Source: Adiantum capillus-veneris
Taxonomy: Eukaryota; Streptophyta; Polypodiopsida; Polypodiales; Pteridaceae
Direction of reading: 5' to 3'
Length of the DNA: 64,000 nucleotides
Assembly: GCA_014529385.2 (NCBI GenBank)
Contig: CM043944.1
Span: 63,638,248 to 63,702,247, forward strand
The position numbers were made by a program, and so were the translations under genes. This document shows positions 32,579 through 44,087 of this stretch, in pieces. Positions within the stretch are counted from its first letter, which is position 1. Every line of letters starts with the position of its first letter. The notes beneath the pieces are model-generated. The model made no database searches, was not told the DNA's origin, and worked only from the letters and a program-made list of their open reading frames with translations.

Positions 32579-33523
32579 TTATGTCAAATCAACAGCAATG
32601 GGGGTGTCCTCATTGTGAGGAAACCCCAAACCATCCAGTGTCTCTTTTAGTGTCTCGATCTTTATCTTGAGCTCTATTTCTCTACTTGCATCTACACTCT
32701 CAGTGAGGCCTAAACACCGCAATTCATTATTAACATCATGAAGCTTCTGTCTCATAGCAAGTACTACACGACTAACCATATCATGGCTTGCTTTCAAAAC
32801 CCTCGGAGCTTCAAGCTCTTGACCCGCATTCTTCAACTGTTGTTTAGCATCCTACAGTCGATTTCTGAGATGGTCACTTGCACTCATGATGTGCTGCAAA
32901 TGGAGCCCAAAATATGAGAAGCTTGCTGTCACTTTGTGAGAGCTTTTAATAGAGAGGGGTGTTGCCCTGGTAGCAAAAACAACGTTCGGAGCTACGTGGC
33001 CAGCACAATCGTCCTTTGTTTTCGTGGAACCCTCCTCTATTTTTTGACTTGAGGGGTGGGTATTACGTGCCCTCCACTTTTCAACATGGGCATTTTAGTA
33101 TCTTTTTTCTAAAAGGTCCTGCAAATGATGGACAGCAAACTCAGCCCAACTGAATTGCATGATTGAGCCACTTGCAATTGCCACTCGATTGAATTGTTTT
33201 ACAAAACCCTTCACAAATGCCGAATTAAAATTCATGTTGGCGGGGCCCTTCTAGTACACCCTGTAGTGCAGCTAAAGTACCTGGTTGTACATGTCACTAC
33301 GAATGTTACTGCATTTGAAGCAATATTTCTTGCGATCCTGTGCCTCTTTGAATACATTGAACCACTCCACATCTATAATCTGCTCCCACTTCACCAATTT
33401 GGGGTCGAAACCATCCATGGAGAGGCCATGGACAACATTATATTCTTCTTCTGCTATTACACAAAACTTTTCCTGCACTGGGATGTTCAGCTTGGGAGCT
33501 TTCCATCGGCTTGCACACCACAC
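32579..33523 (-). pseudogene. unidentified minus-strand pseudogene
   Basis: One frame reads like protein over 315 codons with about four stops. It begins MWCASRWKAPKLNIPVQEKF and contains DPKLVKWEQIIDVEWFNVF and CFKCSN. Then come FVKGFVKQFNRVAIASGS, and a C-terminal coiled-coil-like part (AKQQLKNAGQELEAPRVL, then EIELKIKIETLKETLDGL) ending at 32579. Preserved frame with few stops shows recent loss. Family unknown; a transposon gene is likely from the context. Confidence 0.42.
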
Positions 33524-33565
33524 AGGACTATAAGATTAAAACCTTACAAAACCCCACTAGAATAG

Positions 33566-33888
33566 GGTTGTTAAGTAATTTCTACACAGAATATTGCACA
33601 AGCTCTCCTTAGATGCAATAATCTAAGCATGCATCTTGAAGGCCGAAGGCAATGCACAATCACCTAATTCGTGTGAGAGAATCCACGACAAGATTGCAGC
33701 CAATGGCTACTGCAAAAACAAGCATATAAGCTGAATGCATAGTCCTCTGTGATGATTACAACGTATGCTTAGCAACATAATTTTCTCATGGGTGATAGGA
33801 TTCACTAACACATTAATAGTTGGGTACTACTGGAGAAATGTGTCGTGCTTTGCTTGATTTACAACTTCTAAATGTTGCCCCCTCATTG

Positions 33889-33950
<62 letters not shown>

Positions 33951-34579
33951 GAGTCATGCTTCCCCTTCTCTGCATGCATGTACTTTGACATTGAGGATCC
34001 TTGGGAATTAGAAACCTTCAACCTTTTGCAGGGCAGAGGAGAAGCAACAGAACCTTTGCCCCTCGACTTCCTTTGATGGAGTACTTTCAAGAGAGATGTC
34101 GGACATGGTTGGCTCTAGTGGTGAGCTATCCTCCACTTGGACTGACTACTGGCCTTTGACTGCAGACCTTCTTGAAGATCGCAATCGCTTTCCTCCCTCT
34201 CTCTGACCTGTGGCCCCTGCGCCGTGCTTCCCTCCATGCATCATGACTACACCACTACATAACAACTGAGCTTAACAGTTTGAGATTTTTAAAATATTAC
34301 GATTCATTTTTTTGAAGTCCAAGTATACACTTTGTATAGTTCATGATGGTGGCCCACACACTTGAAAAAACATGACTATCCTATACATGTGTTATACTTA
34401 CAAGATGTGCTTGTTGGCATATGTTAACTAGCACAAAAAGCACAACACGTTAACATGCTTTCACCCTGTAATATTTTTGTGTGTGAGTTCTTTATGGCAA
34501 CCTTGCTCACTATTAATTGTTGATAGGCTTATGCCTTCATTTTTTATGGACTTCTAGAGTTTTAATTTCTTTTGGGGAA
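33566..34579. other. no gene; one GA microsatellite
   Basis: AT-rich sequence with an isolated remnant of the palindromic unit near 34410-34460. The open frames around 33820-34090 are GA-repeat artefacts. Confidence 0.4.
33897..33946. repeat. (GA)n microsatellite
   Basis: About 24 GA units after GACA. Confidence 0.95.
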
Positions 34580-35400
34580 ATTTTTGTCAGGTCCATCATG
34601 GGAGTGACGAGCCCAAAGCAAGACACGGACCTCGACGGCCTCAAAACGCCAGGAGCCAATGCACATCGAGCTAACCACGGTGAAATGAACAAGGGGCACC
34701 ACCTAGCTTTGAGCAGCTAGGACACGGACAACGGTGATTTGAAGTAGCACAAACTCTGCACACCAAGAGAGAGAGAGAGTGACGCAAGTGATGAAAAACC
34801 CCTCGGGGTGTGAGGGAAAACTGATTCAATGCTATATTTACAGAAACCTTATCTTCGGCAAGGTGGAAAACATAATGATAGAAAGAGATAGAGAGAGAGG
34901 GATAATGAGCCTATAGTGCGTTCTCTACAGGTGACTCATAAGCACAGAGATTTCTACTCTCGTGAGTGTGTGGCAGCCATTGGAGTCAAGTTGTAGACAT
35001 GGCTTCTTCCCATAGTGCTAATCCCCAAAATTCTACACTAAAATCCCCTCTCTCTTGATGCCAATGTTGCTAGTCCCCTCCCACCAAAATGCTACCAAGT
35101 ATGGACCCCCCCGATAGTGACCTCTCACTGTCTTTTTATAGGTGCAAGCTGCATTAGGTTAGAATAATCTGATTAGGTTAGGGTCCGAATCAAGAGAGAC
35201 AAAGCAAGGAGTTGGGTCCAAGATAGTTGACCCTTGCTTTGTCTTAGGAGAATTTAAAAATGATATCTCCTAGGTGGGCCTTTGTGACCATCACCTAGAG
35301 GGAGGTGGCAATTTACAATGGGTTTTCTACAAGATTTTGGCTTGAAACTGGAGATATTAATGATAACCTACGGATATTACTACAAAGATGCGTCTTGGAC
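34580..35400 (-). repeat. gypsy LTR fragment (element F) with primer-binding site
   Basis: On the minus strand it shows TATA box CTATAAAAAGA (35131-35141) and the CCTAGC..GCTAGG hairpin (34702-34721). It then shows an LTR end near 34660, a TTGGCTCCTGGCG primer-binding-like site and about 70 bases of leader. That last part aligns with the end of LTR E and its leader (6331-6460). The upstream limit is not defined. Confidence 0.5.
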
Positions 35401-35874
35401 GAGATACTGGCGAATGGCACGCCTTGTTGGGGCGTCGGTATAGTCCGTTCTCGCTAGTTTCAGGGTCGGGCATGCCTTCGGTGTCACTTCTTGATTTTGC
35501 ATCGTCACTGCATGATTTGGCCATCCTTTTTCTTTTGTCGATGGCGTTAAACTTCGTTGTTTTTTTATTTTTGTGGGTGCGTGTGACGTGCGTGTGCTAT
35601 GCGTTTATATGCCATGGGTTTTGTGTGTGTGCGTGTGTGTATAGAGTGTGTGAGAGTGTTTGTGTAAGTATCGAGGGTGTGTGAGTGTGGGAATGAGGGA
35701 GAGAGTGATTTATTATATATAGTTATATATATATTTTTTAATATTTTTATTTTTTTTGCTTATGTGTAGGCTTACAGAAAATGGGTGGGGGGGAAGATGG
35801 TAGAGGAACCTCATGAGGGTTGAGGGGGTTAGAGGGACGGGGAGTGTGTGTGTGTGTGTGTGATGAGAGAGAGG
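35401..35874. other. GT-rich, AT-rich spacer
   Basis: Runs of TGTG (35620-35680, 35846-35863) and an AT block near 35710-35760. No gene supported. Confidence 0.5.
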
Positions 35875-37533
35875 GAGTTATTTACTGGGCCGAGGCTAAA
35901 GCAACTCAAAAGAATGATGCTATAACCACTGCTGCATGGTTATATGAGTATGTGTTCACAAGATATGGACTACCAATAGAAATTTTCAGTGATAGGGGAA
36001 CTCATTTCCTTAATGAGGTAAGAGAGTATCTGCGTAATGAATTTATGGTCATCCATAACAAATCAAAGCTCCCTATCACCCACAAGCTAACGGACAAGCT
36101 GAGCATATGAATGAAATTATTGGCTCGGTATTGACTAAAGTGGCTTGGTATTGACTAAAGTGGGGGATTATCGAGTTTCATTCAAAACAACTTTAACTGC
36201 TACACCCTTTAACCTTGTTTATGGTCTTGATGCCATACTGCCAATAGAATTTCTATTTTCGACACTAAGGGTAGCAAAGGATCTTGAGTGGGTTGGACAT
36301 GAATTATCACAAAGACTTGAAGATTTATAAAAGTTAGATGATCAAAGGCTAACTGCTGTAGCTCACATCTATGCACAAAAGCGAAAACAAAAACACTTTT
36401 TTGATTCCCGTCTAACTACAAAAATCTTCAAAAAAGGGGACTTAGTTTTAGTCTATTCCCTTAAGCAACACATTCCCAAGTTTAAGAAAAAGAGAAACGG
36501 ATCGTTTATCATTAAAGATGTATCTCCAAGTGGAGCAGTTAAGCTATCCACCCTAGATGGTGGACCAATGGCTAATTGGTCCACTAATTGGATTATTGGA
36601 TGTCTTTTAAAGAAGTACAATTTGCTGCTAACCAATGAATTTCTAGGAAGAATGCATGGAGCTAAGCAAAGGAAGATAAAACAACATCGGGTTATTGATG
36701 AAGCCCAAGAGGAAGCTCGGCTTCGGGTACTCAAAAGAAAATATTCTTTCAAGAATCAACCGATACCTATTCCCATCAACATCCTGGAAATAGATGATCG
36801 AGAATGGAAATTGCCGAAAAAGGTAGTGTCAACAGATGATGAATGGCTAGATGGAATGGACCTTCGCATCAAAAAACAGCTCAATAATCATAGCACAAAT
36901 GCATTGGTCAATACAAGAGCTATAGTGAATGTAGTCAGTTATTCCACGTACAAGAAAGCAACAAATCAATCATTGATAACAGGAATAGCGACTATCAAAG
37001 GATGCAACAAGAACCCAACACCAACATTGGGAGTAGTCAACTTGAATGTGATAGTACATGGATGTTCATGTCCTCATAAATTTGTATGCTTACTAGATGA
37101 GCACATGAATGAGGTGATGATTCTTGGAATTCCATGGATGCGGACATACAAGGCAGTACCAGATTGGGATACGAATCAGCTCAACCTATCACCTAAAGAC
37201 GGACAACTCATTGTTCCAATTGCTCCAAGCAAGGAGGAATGGAAAGGAAGTTACCAGCAAAACAAACCACAAAGTAATCAATCTCCTCCATCCTATCAAC
37301 AAGAAAATTCTAAAAGTAGCATGCCAGTAGTCAGGAAAATTTGGGTACCAAAAGCACAGCTTAAGGACAAGCCGATTTAAATATGGGTACCCAAAACATC
37401 ATTGACAATACCAAAGACAGTTCCAAAGGTCAAAACACAGAGACAAGCATCTCTTAGCAAGGAAACTAAAACGAAATGGATTTGCAAGAAAAAAGAGCAC
37501 TTATTTTCTCCGCAAACTACAAAATCGATCAAG
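35875..37533 (+). pseudogene. integrase fragment followed by a retropepsin-like domain
   Basis: 35875-36110 encodes an integrase core, YWAEAKATQKNDAITTAA then LPIEIFSDRGTHFLNEV. The frame is lost at a short duplication of GGTATTGACTAAAGTGG (about 36127-36162). From 36145 one frame runs to 37380 with a TAA at 36328, through the integrase C-terminus (TATPFNLVYGLDAILPIEF, KIFKKGDLVLVY). It continues without a terminator into a new part with ALVNTRAIVNVVS and EVMILGIPWMRTY. These resemble the D-T-G-A and I-L-G-x-P-W motifs of retropepsins, with D and G lost. After a TAA at 37378 IWVPK-rich sequence continues to the LTR of gypsy B, which interrupts it. Confidence 0.68.
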
Positions 37534-37625
37534 TGAGAGGCGGAAGTGAAAAATAGACCCAGTGGCCTCTACACCAAGACTATGCACAATTGCCTCATCA
37601 TGGGGGATACACAATAGAGGAACCA

Positions 37626-37647
37626 CCTAGCAAGATATGCGGCTAGG
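37626..37647 (-). other. conserved LTR hairpin, CCTAGC/GCTAGG
   Basis: Arms at 37626-37631 and 37642-37647. Equivalent hairpins at 52917-52938 and 58580-58601. Confidence 0.6.
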
Positions 37648-37842
37648 ACACAAACATATACACAATGAAGCATGCCATGGAAAACAATTTCAAGATCCAC
37701 GCCCAAATGTGGAATGGGGTGGTCAGAGAATAAGGTGAGAGGAGTGGTGAATGAGTGAGAATGGGCTTGCTACTCGTGCATGTTAGTAAGGAAGATAATG
37801 AGGTAGGGGAAACTTGCGAGTATGCTCACTTATCATACGAGA

Positions 37843-37902
37843 GGTGGCGAATCCGCACACCTCAAGATGGAAGTAGCAAGATAATAGGAATATGAGAGGG
37901 AG

Positions 37903-37938
<36 letters not shown>

Positions 37939-37956
37939 GTGGCGAATCCGCACACC
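37843..37956 (-). other. pair of GGTGTGCG-GATT-CGCCACC hairpins in the LTR
   Basis: Two exact copies (37843-37861 and 37938-37956) of a 19-base hairpin with 7 base pairs, one bulged T and a GATT loop. Also paired at 53134-53152/53241-53259 and 58797-58815/58884-58902, and single at 6122-6140. Confidence 0.6.
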
Positions 37957-38338
37957 TTTACATAAGCAAAAAAAAAGGCAAGGAACAAGAATATACCATA
38001 CTCACAATGAGATGTATCCAAAGCGACACAAAGTATGGCACCAAGATGGAGTGTGTTGATTGCTTGCAAAAGATGAATACAATAGGTAGCGTATGACAGG
38101 AAAATGAGAAGGGGACAAGATCATAGGAGGCATAATGGAGAGATGGGAGTTGATGGCAAGGAATATCATGAGTGTGTCCACCCTTCTTCTTCTTGAAATT
38201 GTGCCTTCAACCCTTAATTACAAGTGGTGTGGAGGTGTGGTGCTCATCTTTTGTGCATGGTGATGGTGATGATGATGGTGTTGTGATTATGTGATTAGGG
38301 TTCATGCTACAAGCATGTAGCACAAGAGTGTGTATGGA

Positions 38339-38380
<42 letters not shown>

Positions 38381-38404
38381 TGTGTTTTTGAGCTCTCATG
38401 GCCT

Positions 38405-38416
38405 CCTTATATAGGG
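38405..38416 (-). promoter_or_regulatory. TATA box of gypsy B LTR
   Basis: CCCTATATAAGG on the minus strand; also at 53708-53719 and 59336-59347 in the truncated LTRs, which therefore keep a core promoter. Confidence 0.6.
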
Positions 38417-39407
38417 AAGGAGGGGAGGATTTAGCAATATTTCTATTTGAGGTGAGTGTCCCACTTTGGTGACTAACAAAATGGGGTGCATGTGACTGTG
38501 GCTCCCATCTTGTCTCCTCATTATTTAAAATACCAGATTCAATAGAGAGAATGTGGGTAGGATGTAGAGGATAGGAGATATTTACAATAGTCTAGCTTTG
38601 GCTAGACATAAGCTTATTAGGGAGAGAAGAGAGAGGTAAGAAATTTACAAGAGAGATTGTCAAAGGTGGATAGTTGTTGATGAGGATGGATCCTCCAAAA
38701 ATGGTGATAGAATCACTCTAGACTTGCCAAGACCTCAATAAAAGAGCCTTGTCTCTTGTAATCATGCTTGAAGACTTGTAGAACCTTAGCACTTCTAGAG
38801 GAAAGAAAATTGGGGATGGCCTGTGTCACCATTACACGAGAAAACTGGGGTCCACTACAAAAATCATATCTCCGTGTTCATAACTCCAAAAATTCTGAAA
38901 AAAATTGAGCTAAAAGTTGAGATCAGGAGCTACATCTTTCATGTTGAACGCTCCTTCAGATTCGGGGTTCTTCTCTACTTACCAAATTCAGCCAAATAAT
39001 GTATTATTTCTGGTTGCAAAGGTCTTTTGGTGGTCCCCTTTGAGTGGACTTCTCTCTTGCCTTCAAGTGTAAGCTCCTTCATGTGTATGAAAACATGACC
39101 TAGAGTTTTGAAAAGATTGGCAATCATCTAGATGGAGGTATTATTGAAATTTGAAAGTGGGGTTGAGGTTTGAAAATGAAAACTAGTGAATAAAATATTT
39201 GGTAGGGTGGAATAATATATATACATGAAAAATATATTAGAAAATACTAAACTATATAATGTAATTTAGAATATATATATTTAATATTTAAGGTCAAAAG
39301 AGAGATCAACAAAGAAAGCTTACTTATTTATGCTACATCGTGATTGATTAGCATAAGTCTTATTTATTTAATAAAGGCTAAAACGTTTGTGAAAAAGGAA
39401 GAAAAAA

Positions 39408-40904
39408 TCAAAAGTAACTTATATAATAGGAAATATTTTGGTAAAAGGGCAAAAATATATGGGGGGTTCCCATGCATGGAAAAGCTTGCCTCATTAGCCC
39501 TCCCCCTAAGGCTAGAGGTATGCATGCCTCTAGCACTGTACTTGATCCTTCTTCAATTGAGGTAGAGGAGTCTCCCTCCTCAGGGATTTCCATCATAGGT
39601 GTTTGATCAAATCTCAAAAAGTATTGCTTCAACCTCCATCCATTGACACGTGTTTTGTGGAGCCTACCATCTGCATCCATCAATCGGTAACTGCCATTGG
39701 CGTAGCGCTTTCTAATGACAAATGGTCCCTCCCATCTGGGTGAAAACTTTTTATCCTTCCTAGTGTCAAATTTGTTATCATACCGTAGGACCAACATACC
39801 TTTCTTGAGACCTTTTGCCCTAAGTCCCTTGTTGAAGGTAAGTCGACGTTGCTCTGACTGTGCTGCATAATAGTTGATAGCATCTTCTCTGTCTAGTTGA
39901 AGCCTCTCTTGATCAAGAATGTGGTTGTGGAGATGAGAATTAGGACGTTCCACCTGCCCAGCTAGCACCCTAAGACTAGCCAATTGTACTTCAATGGGTA
40001 AAATGGCTTCCTTACCAAACACCAAGTGATATGGTGTGAACCCAAGGGATGTGACAAATGAAGTGCGATAAGCCCAAAGTGCAGCCATAAGATGCTTGTC
40101 CCAATCACTTTTGTGATTGTTTACATGTTTAGTGATGATCTTGCAGATCATACCATTTACCTTTTCCACCAAACCACTGCATTGTGGGTAGTAGGGAGTT
40201 GAGTGTCGTCGTGAGATACCTAACTTCTCCATTAGCTCTCCTACAAGGTATCCTCTAAAACCTGGTCCCCTATCAGAAATTATTTCAAAAGGAGTGCCAA
40301 AACGGCAACAAATGTTTTCAAATACAAACTTAGACACTTCCTTAGCTGTAATCCGGGTGGTGGCAACTGCTTCAGCCCACCTGGTCATGTAGTCCACACC
40401 CATGATGATATAAAATTTACCTGATTGGCTCCTTGGCAAAGGCCCAATAGCATCAATTCCCCTTTTCTCAAATGGTCCATATGAGATTATAGGAGTCTAT
40501 GGCTCATATGTGAGCCTCCTATCCCCTGCCTTTTGACATTCCATGCATGTTTTACACCAATGATGCGCATCCCTATGTAGACTAGGCCATACAAACCCGG
40601 CTTGTAGAATCTTTCTACTAGTGATGTCAAGTGCAAAGTGTCCTCGGCAAACACCATCATGGCTACTTGAAATGATTTCAGTGATCTCTCTAGAGAGAGA
40701 TACGCACCTAAGAATTTGATACTTACCCTTGCAGTAGAGTTCGTCATTGATAAGGCGGTATTTTGTTGCCTTGCGCACAAGCCACTGCTTTTGGCCCTTA
40801 TTAAGATCCTTAGGACACTCTCCTGCGTCCAAGAAACTCATGATGTGAGGCATAGCATTGCTACCTTGGAAGAGAGGCAGCTTCAATTTGATAGCACCCA
40901 CCAC
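39408..40904 (-). pseudogene. pol: gypsy B integrase
   Basis: HHCC finger with HDGVCRGHFALDITSRK and WCKTCMECQKAG. A TAG at 40497 interrupts it; the same frame continues with the core GIDAIGPLPRSQSGK, MGVDYMTRWAEA, IISDRGPGF and PQCSGLVEKVNG. The SH3-like C-terminus RWEGPFVIRKRYANGSYRL follows. The frame does not stop at the end of pol but passes through the hairpin and polypurine tract and ends 86 bases inside the LTR at 39408. Confidence 0.92.
39494..39534 (-). other. polypurine tract and pre-tract hairpin of gypsy B
   Basis: Minus strand: GCTAGAGG arm, an 8-base loop containing ATGCAT, CCTCTAGC arm (39511-39534), then TTAGGGGGAGGGCTAA next to the LTR. The integrase reading frame runs through both. 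Confidence 0.7.
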
Positions 40905-41303
40905 TTAAACATCTTGCAGCTTCTCTCTAGTTAGAGCATCTGCTTCTTGATTTTCTGCTCGAGGGACATGATATAATTGTACAACTTGAAATTTCCCTAA
41001 AACTTCCTTGACTTTGCGCAAATGGACTAGCAAGCTATGATTTTTACAAGCCCAAGTTCCTTGTATTTGTTTTATTAAAAGCATGACATCACCAAATACA
41101 TTTAACCGTTGAATGCCCTGTGTCACACACCACTCTAACCCAAGATTTAAGGCTGCATATTCTGCCTCATTGTTAGATTCAGAATCCAATAGATTCCCAA
41201 TGGAGAAAACCTTATCCCCTTGCTCATTGAAGATGACAATGCCTGCTGCAGCTTTGTCCACTTTCCTCTGGTAGGCTCCATCAAAGAAAAGAGAGTGAGC
41301 CTC
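40905..41303 (-). pseudogene. gypsy B archaeal-type RNase H
   Basis: FFDGAY, AAGIVIFNEQGD, NNEAEYAALNLGLEWC, FGDVMLLIKQIQGTWACKN and YHVPRAENQEADALTR are the four catalytic segments in order. TAG at 41304 before it and TAA at 40905 after it break the polyprotein. Confidence 0.88.
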
Positions 41304-42937
41304 CTATACCTTAGGGACTTCCAGTACGGGTGTAATATCTTGATCATTTGGCTTTATCTTTAGCTTCTTTTCATAGTGGCGATGAGTGAGAATACCTCCT
41401 AGACTGGCCCTTGTGGAGTTCTCCACTTGCATTGTGTAGTCAAACTCTTGCAGCCTTGTGAGCCATTTGGAAATCCTAGAAGAAACATCCATGTGTTGCA
41501 TTACATAAGGAAATACTTCTTCCATTGTTAAGATTATGAATGGTCTAGACAATAAATAAGAGCAAAATTTGGTGGTAGCAAACATTAATGCAAGCACCAT
41601 GTGCTCCACTGCAGTGTATCCCTTTTCTGATGGAGTCATCATTCAACTAGAGAAGTAGATAGGACGCATCAAAGAAGTTTGAGGATCCTTTTGCATTAAT
41701 ACAGCCCCAAGTGTGTCATTGCCCACACTAGGGTTAACATAAAATTCCTCGTCCCACTTTGGAGGTGCTATGGTGGGAAGTGAAGCTAGAATTTGTTTTA
41801 CCTCATTGAATTGTTGTTCATTTTCTTCACTCCAAGTGAAGATCTCTTGATGGGTAACTTGTTGTAAAGGGAGAACCACTTGGGAGAGCAAGTGAATGAA
41901 CCTACTCAAATACCTCACCTTTTGAAGAAAAGGGACCAACTGCTTTGTTGTGGTGGGAGAGGTCAAAGCCAACAAGGCTTGAACCTTGCTTGGGTCATCT
42001 TCAATGCCATTGGCCGAGATCACATGGCCAAGAAGAGTAACCTTGCTTTCACCAATGTGGCATTTCTCCACATTGAGTTGGCCCCCCAAAGCTTGTAGCC
42101 TAGCTAGACCTTCATAAACTTTCTCCAAATGAAGAGAATGAGAGCTATAGATATAAAAGTCATCAATAAAAACACGGATTGATTTTCCAAAGAATGGTTG
42201 AAAAACAAATGTTACATATCGTTGAAAAGTGGTTGGAGCATTAGTGAGACCAAAAGGCATAACTCTATAAGCGAAACATCCCCATGGTGTGATGAAGGTT
42301 GTCTTCTTCTGATCTTCTTCAACGATGCTAATTTGAAGGTAGCCTGAGTAGCCATCACATACCGTGTAGCGCTCATGTCCTTCTACCTCATTGAGAATTT
42401 CGTCTTGAAAAGGAAGAGAAAAATGGTCCCCCTTTGTGGCTGCATTAAGAGGCTTGTAATCAACACAAACCCTCCACTTACCATTCTTCTTTGGTGTGAT
42501 GACTACCACTGGAGAAACCCACTCTGAGTCTTCAACAGGATAGATAAAACCGGCTTCTAGCAATTTCCTCACCTCTTTGAGCAGGGCGTCTTGTTGAATT
42601 ACTCCTAGCCGCCTGAGCTTCTGCACTACAAGTTTACTTCCCTCCTTGAGCTTAATGTGATGTTGAACTACTGTGATGCCAGTGATTTTATCATATTCAT
42701 CAATGAACAATGTGGTAAAATTACTTAGCATCAAAATATAATCTTCACGCTCCTTCCCACACAACTCACTAGAGAGCATTTGATGTAGCTTACGGGCTTC
42801 TACCAGAGGTTGTATACCTGGTGTCTCCCCTTGGTTTGATGATGAGAAATCAGGTTGCTCCATCTTCTTAGGGTCCTTGAGAATGATCCCCATCACCTCA
42901 ATGCTACTGTCACTTTCTTCACTCACTATTGACTCCT
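41304..42937 (-). pseudogene. pol: gypsy B reverse transcriptase and classical RNase H
   Basis: GFIYPVEDSEWVSPVV, DYKPLNAATKGDHFSLPF, DGYSGYLQI, FGLTNAPTTFQR and the catalytic FIDDFYIYS (near 42150-42175). Then LLGHVISANGI and the RNase H tether EKGYTAVEHMVLALMF. TGA at 41643 replaces an Arg codon present in element D. The upstream TAA (42939-42941) arises from a three-base deletion relative to element C. Confidence 0.92.
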
Positions 42938-42938
42938 C

Positions 42939-43500
42939 TTAAGTGGTTGAAGAGTCACCACTAGAAAACTCATCCATAGAGGTTTCTAGATCCATGTCGC
43001 ATTGCCGACCTTTCTTCATGTCGCAAAGTATTGTCCTCCCTTTTGCATCCTTCATCTGGATTATGCCGGTGTCCCAGTCCTGCTTAGCTCTCATAGCCAT
43101 AAGCCAAGGCCTCCCTAGAATGATAGGATAGCCCTCCCCTTTGTGTGGCATGACAAAGATGTCCACATCTACCTCGATGTTGAATGCCTTTATCCTAACT
43201 GCATTTATGACACCAACACATTGAACTTTTAAATTATTTGCCATTTTGGCTCGGCATGGTGCCGGCCGACTCACCTCTAAACCCAAACGGTGCATCATTT
43301 TTTCACTCATGACGCATATTTGTGCGCCACCATCGATGTAGATATTGGAGATGTGTTGCCCTTTGATATAAGCATCCATCACTCGTAGTATGTCATCTAG
43401 ATTCCTCCCAGAGATAGCCCAAGCTATCTTTGGCTTTGGTCGTCTAGTGCTAACCATCTTTTTCCATTGTCTCCTCACCCTAGGTGCTAGGTGGAGTAAT
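42939..43500 (-). pseudogene. pro: gypsy B aspartic protease
   Basis: A reading from about 43500 (WPQLLHLAPRVRRQWKKM type, in a frame different from gag) leads into retropepsin with active site YIDGGAQICVM and ends with YPIILGRPWLMAM. The usual D-[ST]-G is D-G-G here, as in elements C and D. An acidic linker follows, then TAA at 42939. Confidence 0.85.
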
Positions 43501-43673
43501 TGGGGCCAGGTGACACAAAAACATCTTGAACCAAATCATATGGTTTAGAACATTCACCCAAAGAGAAATCTACAATGTCAATTTTACGTCGTGACTTGGA
43601 CGGCTTTTTGCTAGATTCCCCTTTAGTCTTCATCTTTTCTTCCTTTTGGGAAGGTTCACCTTGCCTAGCACGT
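43487..43673 (-). pseudogene. gag: gypsy B gag, C-terminal end
   Basis: RARQGEPSQKEEKMKTKGES to SPGPNYST and TAG at 43487. It is the continuation of the gag frame broken at 50345 by the nested insertion; the uninterrupted order is visible in elements C and D. Confidence 0.88.
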
Positions 43674-43874
43674 TGTCGAGAAATTTGCGGTCTTGCCAGG
43701 AAAGCACCGGGCTTATGGCTGTGAGAGTTTGTGAGAGAACTCAACAAAAACTATATGAAGGAGTTAAACCATAGATGCCATGAAGACTAGGGTTTGGAAA
43801 GAAGTGCAATCAAAGAAGACTCGCTCTTTCTCTCTTGCATTCACACACACAAAGAAAGAACGCAAAAGAGAATG

Positions 43875-44087
43875 TCAAAACAATACGAAGATGAAAACAT
43901 CAAGGCTATGGTCATATCGTATCATGGGTAATATGAAAGGGTTAATGGATGAGTTAATGGCATTCAATCTTGGCTGACCAAATAGGCTACGAATTGTTCT
44001 TTAGAATTGTAGTTTTGTGCTTACCATAATATATATATTTTGTTTAGTGATTGGGATTAATTGTGTGTACAAATCCTCTTGGTTCAT
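43875..44087 (-). pseudogene. small ORF b in the nested element 3' LTR, one stop
   Basis: Same 70-codon frame as 7047-7259, ending DVFIFVLF. The FQ codon pair reads F-stop through CAA to TAA. The sister LTR has the same stop, so it predates insertion. Confidence 0.65.

Larger units (their letters stand above)
37534..39493 (-). repeat. gypsy B 3' LTR, complete, 1960 bp
   Basis: Begins TGAGGCAAGC after the polypurine tract and ends GCCTCTCA. TATA box at 38405-38416, CA runs (seen as GT on the plus strand) at 38343-38379 and 37906-37934, two 19-base hairpins and the CCTAGC hairpin before the end. The flank at 37529-37533 (tcaag) is a candidate duplication. It inserted into the pseudogene at 35875-37533. 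Confidence 0.85.

Noticed and set aside
36453-36752. Minus-strand ORF of 99 codons
   Set aside because: Shadow of the integrase/protease frame on the plus strand.
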